From Reichenbachiella agariperforans (GTDB lineage Bacteria; Bacteroidota; Bacteroidia; Cytophagales; Cyclobacteriaceae), in assembly GCF_900142205.1 (NCBI RefSeq), contig NZ_FRAA01000005.1, positions 186,001-250,000 of the forward strand: a DNA stretch of 64,000 nt, read 5' to 3'. This document shows, piece by piece, positions 58,950 through 64,000 of the stretch. Position 1 is the first letter of the stretch. Every line of letters begins with the position of its first letter. Below the pieces are notes generated by a model. That model had not been told where the DNA came from, did not search any database, and saw only the letters and a list, made by a program, of their open reading frames with translations. Made by a program: the position numbers and the translations under genes.

Positions 58950-59483
58950 ATGAAAAAAGTAAATATTCTGACCGCCTTAGTAGCAGTCATAGCACTCTCA
59001 GCCTTCACAATCAAAGCATCAATCGATTGGAAGATTAGTGACGACTTTTCTATCAAATTCACCAGCGAAGACCCTACTGGCGTCTTTACCAAAATGGATG
59101 GTGATGTTTCCTTTGATCCGGACGATTTACAGAGTTCTAGGTTCGACGTAAAAGTAGACGTAAGCTCCATCAACACGGGCAGAGGCATGCAAAACAAACA
59201 TGCTGTAAGTGACAAGTGGTTCGATGCAGACAATTACCCAACCATTGATTTCACTTCTAAGAGCTTTGCTAAAACAGCTACTGGATATGAGGTGACAGGC
59301 ACATTGCAGATACACGGTGTAGCCAAAGAATTTACTATGCCATTTACCTTCGAAAATGAGGTGTTTAGCAGCAGTTTTACGATCAATCGACTTGACTTTA
59401 AGGTCGGCACTAGCAAAGGAATGTCTGCAAAAGTACCAGAGGAGTTGTCAATAGATATCACAGTACCAGTCACTAGAAAATAA
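58950..59483 (+). CDS. YceI-family protein 2
   Basis: The 177-residue protein has a signal-like N-terminus (LTALVAVIALSAFTIKA) and the YceI barrel (DDFSIKFTSEDPTGVF, HAVSDKWFDADNYP, SFTINRLDFKVGTSKG). It is divergent from the YceI protein at 34164. Periplasmic lipid or isoprenoid binding is the family expectation. It ends 5 bp before the next gene. Confidence 0.88.
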   Translation: MKKVNILTALVAVIALSAFTIKASIDWKISDDFSIKFTSEDPTGVFTKMDGDVSFDPDDLQSSRFDVKVDVSSINTGRGMQNKHAVSDKWFDADNYPTIDFTSKSFAKTATGYEVTGTLQIHGVAKEFTMPFTFENEVFSSSFTINRLDFKVGTSKGMSAKVPEELSIDITVPVTRK

Positions 59484-59488
59484 TTAAG

Positions 59489-59890
59489 ATGAAAAAGATA
59501 TTTGTACAAGGTCTGGTAGCTGGCGCGTTATCATCATTGGCCAGTGTGATTTATTTGAATATATATCAGGGCACCTTACTAACAGATTTTGATAAAATAA
59601 TCAACGTGGGATCTATTATTGGTTCTTCTTTCATAGGCTGTATGCTTATTGCGTTAGGCTACATCATCTTGTGCAAATTGGATAAAACCAACTTTCAAGG
59701 TTGGCTCAATGTCCTCATTTGCGTGTTGTCATTTGCTAGCATTATTGGACCCATTGGGATGGCGTTACCATTGGATATTGAATTTCCTGAACTTTTCCCA
59801 GGCTTAGTAGTGCCTATGCACTTCTTTCCTGCCCTGGCGTACTTCACGATTCAACCTTTTTTTCAACAAATTAAAATTCAAATAAAATGA
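59489..59890 (+). CDS. Hypothetical four-helix membrane protein, 133 aa
   Basis: Four membrane helices; I do not recognise the family, though it resembles small DUF4386-like or MFS-fragment membrane proteins of Bacteroidota. It overlaps the next gene by 4 bp (ATGA), so the two are translationally coupled. Confidence 0.75.
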   Translation: MKKIFVQGLVAGALSSLASVIYLNIYQGTLLTDFDKIINVGSIIGSSFIGCMLIALGYIILCKLDKTNFQGWLNVLICVLSFASIIGPIGMALPLDIEFPELFPGLVVPMHFFPALAYFTIQPFFQQIKIQIK

Positions 59891-60759
59891 TAACAATTAC
59901 AGGTGCCACCGGACAATTAGGATCTGGGGTAATAGAACATTTAATTCAAAAAGGGCTTAACCCAGCAAACATAACAGCACTTGCAAGAAATGAAGAAAAA
60001 GCCCAAGCTCTAAAAGAAAAAGGAGTCAATATCAAAATAGGAGACTATGATAACTATAGCGCTTTGGTCGCGGCTTTTGAAGGCACAGATAAGCTGTTAT
60101 TTATTTCTAGTAGTGATCTTGAAAATCGGGATAAGCAGCAAATCAATGTCGTAAAAGCTGCTAAGGAAGCCGGAGTGAGACATATTCTCTATACCAGCAT
60201 CCAGCGCCAATCTGACAGCCCAGATTCACCTATCGCTTTTGTAAGTAATTCACACTTAGCTACGGAAAATGCAATTAAAGAAAGTGGTATGAGATATACA
60301 CTGCTTCAGAATAATCTTTATATGGATATTCTGCCTTGGATTCTGGGAGAACAAGTTTTTGACAAGGGTGTTTTCTATCCGGCTCAAGAAGGAAAAATTG
60401 CCTTTACACTGCGTTCGGATATAGCAGAGGCTACAGCCAATATTTTGATGGGCGATGACCATGAGGACAAAGTCTACAACATTTCTAATTCTCATTCATT
60501 ATCCTTTAGAGAAGTGGCCGAGCATTTGTCAATCATTGCTGGAAAACCGGTAAACTACTTTAGCCCTGGCGTAGAAGAATATAAAAGTGCATTAACTGGA
60601 GCAGGAGCTCCGCAAATGGTGGCCGATATGTTGGCAGGTTTTGCTGCGGGTATTGCACAAGGTGAATTGATAGCTGGAGACACAGACTTGCCTACCTTAT
60701 TAGGTAGAGAAGCTGTGAGTTACAAAGCATATTTAAGTGACTTATACGCTAAGAAATAA
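59887..60759 (+). CDS. NAD(P)H-binding NmrA/QorB-like SDR protein
   Basis: The 290-residue protein starts with a Rossmann motif (ITITGATGQLGSGVIEHL), continues with KIGDYDNYSALVAAFEGTDKLLFISS, and lacks the classical Tyr-x-x-x-Lys site, as in the NmrA/atypical SDR group. QorB of this group reduces quinones with NADPH, which fits the redox context here. Regulatory redox sensing, as in NmrA, is the alternative. Confidence 0.86.
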   Translation: MITITGATGQLGSGVIEHLIQKGLNPANITALARNEEKAQALKEKGVNIKIGDYDNYSALVAAFEGTDKLLFISSSDLENRDKQQINVVKAAKEAGVRHILYTSIQRQSDSPDSPIAFVSNSHLATENAIKESGMRYTLLQNNLYMDILPWILGEQVFDKGVFYPAQEGKIAFTLRSDIAEATANILMGDDHEDKVYNISNSHSLSFREVAEHLSIIAGKPVNYFSPGVEEYKSALTGAGAPQMVADMLAGFAAGIAQGELIAGDTDLPTLLGREAVSYKAYLSDLYAKK

Positions 60760-60932
60760 GTAACAATCACTTAAGGAATAAATGTAGTTAGATATCTGCT
60801 AAAACCAGGAAAACCTGATCTCATTAAAATTTTAGTGCTCTCCTAATTGCATTTATTCTTTTTTCGTCGTAAAAATTATTTCCCAAGGGGAATAAAAATG
60901 ACACTAAAGCTATTCAAGATGACATCTAAAAG

Positions 60933-61226
60933 ATGAAAAGCGAAGAAAACAATTGTGCAGAAAGTGGTGGCAAACTAATGCCACTTGTTGATTTCAATAG
61001 CTGTGGAGCAAAGGAAGACTGTGTCGCTATTTGCCCATACGATGTATTAGAAATGCGGCCCATAAGTCTGGAAGACAAGGCTGCCTTGAACCTGAAAGGA
61101 AAAATAAAAACCTTCTTTTTTAAACACAAAGCGTATATCACAGATCCATCTTTGTGTCATGCTTGTGGTCTATGTGTACAAGCTTGTCCCGAAAAAGCCG
61201 TAAGACTAATCAAAATACCGACTTGA
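60933..61226 (+). CDS. Ferredoxin, two [4Fe-4S] clusters
   Basis: The 97-residue protein has two cluster motifs: CGAKEDCVAICP near residue 24 and CHACGLCVQACP near 73. The first has an extra residue between its first two Cys (CxxxxC). The spacing loop of about 35 residues is longer than in clostridial ferredoxins. It would carry low-potential electrons, perhaps with the neighbouring oxidoreductases. Confidence 0.86.
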   Translation: MKSEENNCAESGGKLMPLVDFNSCGAKEDCVAICPYDVLEMRPISLEDKAALNLKGKIKTFFFKHKAYITDPSLCHACGLCVQACPEKAVRLIKIPT

Positions 61227-61247
61227 GTTAGTTTCAATATTGGGCTT

Positions 61248-62219
61248 ATGGAACGAAAACTTTTTCTAAAAACAATCCTTGGTGCTTCGCTTGTCACCTC
61301 TATGGATGGATTTGCATCCATCGCACACATTATTTCAGATATGAATAAAGAACAACAGACTTTAGAAAAATTTGCTTCATTTGGAGCCATACATCTCAAC
61401 ATTACCAATCTTGAAAAATCTACCCGATTTTGGACCGAAATAGTAGGCATGAAACTGCGAATCACTTCTGGGAATACTGCTGAATTGGGTACGGACGTAA
61501 ATACATTGGTAGTGCTTCATGAAACCGCCAAAAAGAAATTTCAAAAAGGATACAGTGGCCTATATCATGTGGCTATTCATGCACCTAACATTCAAGAATT
61601 TGCCAGTATGGTTTACCGATTGGCGCTGAATAAGTATCCGTTTTCGCCTGTAGATCACACCATGTCTAAGTCCGTTTACTTGGATGATCCTGACGGAATC
61701 AACATAGAGTTTACATTGGAAACGCCAGAACGCTTTAAGCGGGTAGTTACCGATAGAGGTCTAAGCATAGAAGATGTGAATGGCAACATTCGCAGTGCAT
61801 CCGATGGTCTCGATCTAGACGAAGTAATGAGTCACTTAGGAAGTCCAAACATGGATAAAATCATTTCGAACGAGACCTATATTGGTCACCTGCATCTTTA
61901 TGCGAATAACGTGGCAAAATCTAATAGTTTTTATCAAAAGATGGGCTTTGAGTCTTTCAACAATTTACCGCAATTCATGTACGCAGATGTTGGAGCCGGA
62001 GGTTCCTATAAGCACCGAATTGCTATGAATTCCTGGCATGGGGTAAACAGACCATTGGCTTCAGGTGATAGCGCTGGGATGCGACATTTCAATATCATTT
62101 TTAACAGCAAGGAAAAATTAGACTTGGCTTTGAGTAACCTGACTGACTTTAAGAAAAAAGATGACGGGTATTGGTTCTTAGACCCTTCCGGAAACAAAAT
62201 TTGCTTGACGTATTCCTGA
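61248..62219 (+). CDS. VOC-family (glyoxalase/dioxygenase fold) protein, 323 aa
   Basis: Two VOC modules are visible: FGAIHLNITNLEKSTRFWTE ... LYHVAIHAPN ... LDDPDGINIEFTLE, and YIGHLHLYANNVAKSNSFYQ ... MRHFNIIF ... LDPSGNKICLTY. His and Glu residues at the usual metal positions are kept in the first module (HLNI, IEFTLE). It resembles extradiol dioxygenases or CatE-like proteins. The N-terminus (KLFLKTILGASLVTS) may be a signal or anchor. It ends the island. Confidence 0.83.
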   Translation: MERKLFLKTILGASLVTSMDGFASIAHIISDMNKEQQTLEKFASFGAIHLNITNLEKSTRFWTEIVGMKLRITSGNTAELGTDVNTLVVLHETAKKKFQKGYSGLYHVAIHAPNIQEFASMVYRLALNKYPFSPVDHTMSKSVYLDDPDGINIEFTLETPERFKRVVTDRGLSIEDVNGNIRSASDGLDLDEVMSHLGSPNMDKIISNETYIGHLHLYANNVAKSNSFYQKMGFESFNNLPQFMYADVGAGGSYKHRIAMNSWHGVNRPLASGDSAGMRHFNIIFNSKEKLDLALSNLTDFKKKDDGYWFLDPSGNKICLTYS

Positions 62220-62257
62220 TCTGCTTAAATTTCAGCTGGTAAAAAAACGGCATACAA

Positions 62258-62440
62258 TCGAGTAGACGGCTGACGGTCAAATGACCGCCGGTGCGCCTCT
62301 CACACCACCAGATCCTTTCTTCGTCAGGACAGGCCAAGCGGTTCTCAATCCCTACCCTACAGGCCGGCTCGTAAGGGACTTTCACCCGCTGGAACTTTCG
62401 TGTTAACTTTGTTAACACATGCACATACTGGACACATACA
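62258..62440 (-). mobile_element. Group II intron-like repeat, copy F (internal deletion)
   Basis: Both ends are present in 183 bp with the same internal deletion junction as copy D. The 3' end abuts the tag CGGCATACAA (62248-62257). The 5' end reads GTATGTGTCCAG on the minus strand. Confidence 0.62.
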
Positions 62441-62483
62441 TTTGATATGAGATGCATGGCGGTTTAGCGGTCAGGATTCTATT

Positions 62484-62594
62484 GTGGGGATTGGAAAGTC
62501 CGCCACAAGTAATATATTTGATAAAAGCTGCTGTGGCGGTGAGGAACTCGAAAGGTTAGTACTTTCTAATCCCCACTCATCATAGCTGGTCGTT
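62484..62594. other. attC-like palindromic site 4
   Basis: Arms GTGGGGATTGGAAAGT (62484-62499) and ACTTTCTAATCCCCAC (62561-62576) pair at 15 of 16. An inner pair CCGCCACAA/CTGTGGCGG (62500-62508 and 62531-62539) matches at 8 of 9. The cassette start tag GTTGTATTCC follows at 62592. Copy F of the intron-like repeat ends 43 bp to the left. Confidence 0.6.
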
Positions 62595-62659
62595 GTATTC
62601 CACTCGTCCAGTCGCAAAATGTCGTGGGAATTAACAAGCGGATTTGCTAAATTTGATAT

Positions 62660-62845
62660 ATGGACAATCTCAAGGAACATCTGAACACCATAGCGGGGCA
62701 ACTGACTCCTGACTCAACATTAGAAGACGTGTACGAACAACTTGCTTTGCTGGCAGACATTGAAAAGTCCGAACAAGATGAGCAAGCGAATAGGGTATTC
62801 ACAACTTCGGAGGTCAAGGAACGACTCAACCAATGGGTAAAGTAG
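62660..62845 (+). CDS. ParD-like antitoxin, 61 aa; cassette 8
   Basis: A short acidic protein (DSTLEDVYEQLALLADIEKSEQDEQANRVFTTSEVKERLNQWVK) in the position and style of antitoxins paired with ParE/RelE-type toxins in Bacteroidota. Its end overlaps the toxin start by 13 bp. The N-terminal DNA-binding motif is not obvious. The tag pair GTTGTATTCC (62592) and GGAATATAAC (63010) bounds the cassette with one mismatch in ten. Confidence 0.72.
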   Translation: MDNLKEHLNTIAGQLTPDSTLEDVYEQLALLADIEKSEQDEQANRVFTTSEVKERLNQWVK

Positions 62846-63041
62846 TTTGGACTAAGACCTCTCTCGACCAATTCGAAAGAATCGTTAAATACATCTCTGA
62901 AGAACGTGGGAACTCATATGCCAAAATCGTTGGGGCTACAAGATCATTTATCGACTTTCAAAGGACAAAATAACCATCTCTCGTATCTTTCACACTGCTC
63001 AGAACCCAAGGAATATAACAGGCGCTAAGCGGCTTACTTAG
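62833..63041 (+). pseudogene. ParE/RelE-family toxin, disrupted by internal deletion and frameshift
   Basis: The frame from ATG 62833 gives a normal ParE start (KVVWTKTSLDQFERIVKYISEE) but stops at 62973 after 46 residues. From 62934, in another frame, a typical ParE C-terminus appears (GYKIIYRLSKDKITISRI, then FHTAQNP) and runs to 63041. About 35-40 residues expected between the two parts are missing. The toxin is therefore dead while the antitoxin frame is whole. Confidence 0.82.
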
Positions 63042-63062
63042 TTACCTGCTTGCCGCAGGCTG

Positions 63063-63119
63063 CTCACACCACCACGTCCTTTCTTCGTCAGGACAGGCCA
63101 AGCGGTTCTCAATCCCTAT
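63063..63119 (-). mobile_element. Group II intron-like repeat, fragment G
   Basis: A 57-bp fragment that matches copy F (CTCACACCACC, then TTCTTCGTCAGGACAGGCC) without either end. It sits 2 bp from the stop of the CheC-like gene and marks the right edge of the array. Confidence 0.6.
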
Positions 63120-63121
63120 AT

Positions 63122-63742
63122 CTAAGCCCCCTCCGCACTACGTTCGCGAATCTTGTTCAAGAACTGATCCTGAAACATCCACGTAAAGTCTGGTGTAATG
63201 TCCAATTCTTCCCCGACAAAATTAGCTTTGAAATAAACCACGTTGTTGAACTCCTCCGCCTCAGACTGCAAATAATCTTTCAGTTCGCCAGCTGGCATTA
63301 TATGCAGGCTAGGCACATGACCAAATAAATCTACATCGAGATAGTTAGAGAACTGTGTGATTACAGCAGCAGACACGATATTGTCCAGTTCTGTCAAAAA
63401 CCCTTCACTGAGCGCGGCAGCTTCTACCGAGGCACTCTTCTGAAAATGCTCAGGCAAACAGGCCGCATTGATTTTTTCTATCTCCTCTGCGGTGAATATC
63501 AAATGACAAACCCCTTTGAGTTCACCGATCAACCCTGTCCGTAGCAGGTAATAACTACTACTCGCATCGTCCGTCGGGCGCACGCTTTCTACTTGCTGTA
63601 GGGAATCAAAGCCAAAATCGATTTTCTTGATTGCTATTGGTGTTTTGAGGATACTAGACAAGGTCACCGATGCGTGATCCAGTCCATCTTTGATCAGGTC
63701 TGTAGCGATCTGATGCTCTTTTTCTTGTAAGTCAAATATCAT
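63122..63742 (-). CDS. CheC/CheX-like chemotaxis phosphatase
   Basis: The 206-residue protein has the CheC-type active-site helix GFLTELDNIVSAAVITQFSNYL (Glu and Asn spaced E-x-x-N) near residues 115-135. Only one such helix is clear, which favours CheX or a single-site CheC. These proteins dephosphorylate CheY-P. It lies 12 bp after the CheB end in the same direction, supporting a chemotaxis or surface-motility operon. Confidence 0.8.
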   Translation of the reverse strand: MIFDLQEKEHQIATDLIKDGLDHASVTLSSILKTPIAIKKIDFGFDSLQQVESVRPTDDASSSYYLLRTGLIGELKGVCHLIFTAEEIEKINAACLPEHFQKSASVEAAALSEGFLTELDNIVSAAVITQFSNYLDVDLFGHVPSLHIMPAGELKDYLQSEAEEFNNVVYFKANFVGEELDITPDFTWMFQDQFLNKIRERSAEGA

Positions 63743-63754
63743 AATCTTGAATGG

Positions 63755-64000
63755 TTAATTTTTAGTTTTATTCATCACGAGTTTCATGAGTACCTGTGGG
63801 ATTTGATCTAGAGGGCATACCTGATCGACAGCTTGGAGTGCAATGGCCTCTTTGGGCATCCCAAACACCACACAACTGTCCTCATCCTGTGCTATGGTAT
63901 GACTTCCTGCAGTATGCATGCCCAGCATACCTATAGCACCATCTTTGCCCATCCCTGTAAGGATCACACCGATGACGTACTTGGCCCAGTCGCCAGTCAC
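63755..64000 (-). CDS. cheB: CheB methylesterase domain, C-terminal part (gene runs off the window)
   Basis: The frame is open to the window edge, so only the last 81 or so residues are seen. They match the end of the CheB methylesterase domain: [15 protein letters not shown] with the catalytic Asp, then [23 protein letters not shown]. CheB removes methyl groups from chemoreceptors. Start and receiver domain lie to the right of the window. Confidence 0.9.
   Translation of the reverse strand: MTGDWAKYVIGVILTGMGKDGAIGMLGMHTAGSHTIAQDEDSCVVFGMPKEAIALQAVDQVCPLDQIPQVLMKLVMNKTKN

Noticed and set aside
62258-62440. Calling the repeat a self-splicing group II intron
   Set aside because: Start and end look right, but I could not find a domain V with the catalytic triad in any copy, so activity is not supported.
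49620-63041. Reading the repeats as a CRISPR array
   Set aside because: Repeat copies are 57-539 bp, unevenly spaced, and separated by genes; no short regular repeat-spacer pattern exists.
49620-63041. Calling this a classical integron
   Set aside because: No integrase gene or attI is present in the window, and the tags match only GTT/AAC of the usual attC core. Integron-like is as far as the sequence allows.

Overview
The window is bacterial and points to a marine-type Bacteroidota, most likely order Cytophagales (Reichenbachiella-like; this placement is from memory of the protein families). Signs are a Por/T9SS C-terminal sorting signal on a secreted M43 protease, a DUF5686 outer-membrane protein, a MetS/NSS transporter pair, NhaC, a DUF5009 acyltransferase next to a GH20 enzyme, TPR-type and PAS-rich histidine kinases, and candidate Bacteroidota -33/-7 promoter elements. 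I saw no rRNA, tRNA or CRISPR array.

Positions 1-49 kb are an ordinary, gene-dense chromosomal backbone. In order: Fe-S maturation (mrp end, NifU-type scaffold); secreted M43 protease; cold-shock gene; a 1448-aa hybrid kinase followed by a CheY-like regulator, an MBL-fold hydrolase and an NFACT/RqcH protein; a V4R-domain protein; the parE-parC-trmH-DUF218 operon on the minus strand; a MscS channel; a TPR histidine kinase; thioredoxin/peroxiredoxin-like genes; an esterase; the GH20-DUF5009 pair; a 0.9-kb gene-free stretch with a MITE-like element and two tandem RNA-like units; NTP pyrophosphohydrolase; NSS transporter with its 35-aa subunit; YceI; NhaC; prohibitin-like protein; citrate synthase; Maf; biotin carboxylase; DUF5686. 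A 22-bp tandem repeat array at 49.1-49.35 kb follows.

Positions 49.6-63.1 kb differ. This is an accessory cassette array, visibly more A+T-rich, with nearly all genes on the plus strand: an EEP-fold hydrolase, a RhuM remnant, a membrane/SRPBCC protein, a hypothetical membrane protein, a pectate-lyase-like protein, a Crp/Fnr regulator with a DUF4345-like protein, a seven-gene redox-flavoured island led by a second Crp/Fnr regulator, and a ParD antitoxin with a broken ParE toxin. Four cassettes begin with GTT plus a private tag and end with the reverse complement of that tag (8 to 10 bases). Large imperfect palindromes with a nested perfect or near-perfect hairpin sit at these boundaries, as in integron attC sites, though the core is only GTT/AAC rather than the classical consensus. 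Between cassettes lie seven copies or fragments of a repeat on the minus strand that resembles an ORF-less, probably dead group II intron. Wherever its 3' end is kept, it abuts the cassette's terminal tag. No integrase or reverse transcriptase is in the window, so the driving enzymes would have to be elsewhere or lost.

The array stops directly against a chemotaxis locus (CheC-like phosphatase and the C-terminal end of CheB) that runs off the right edge.
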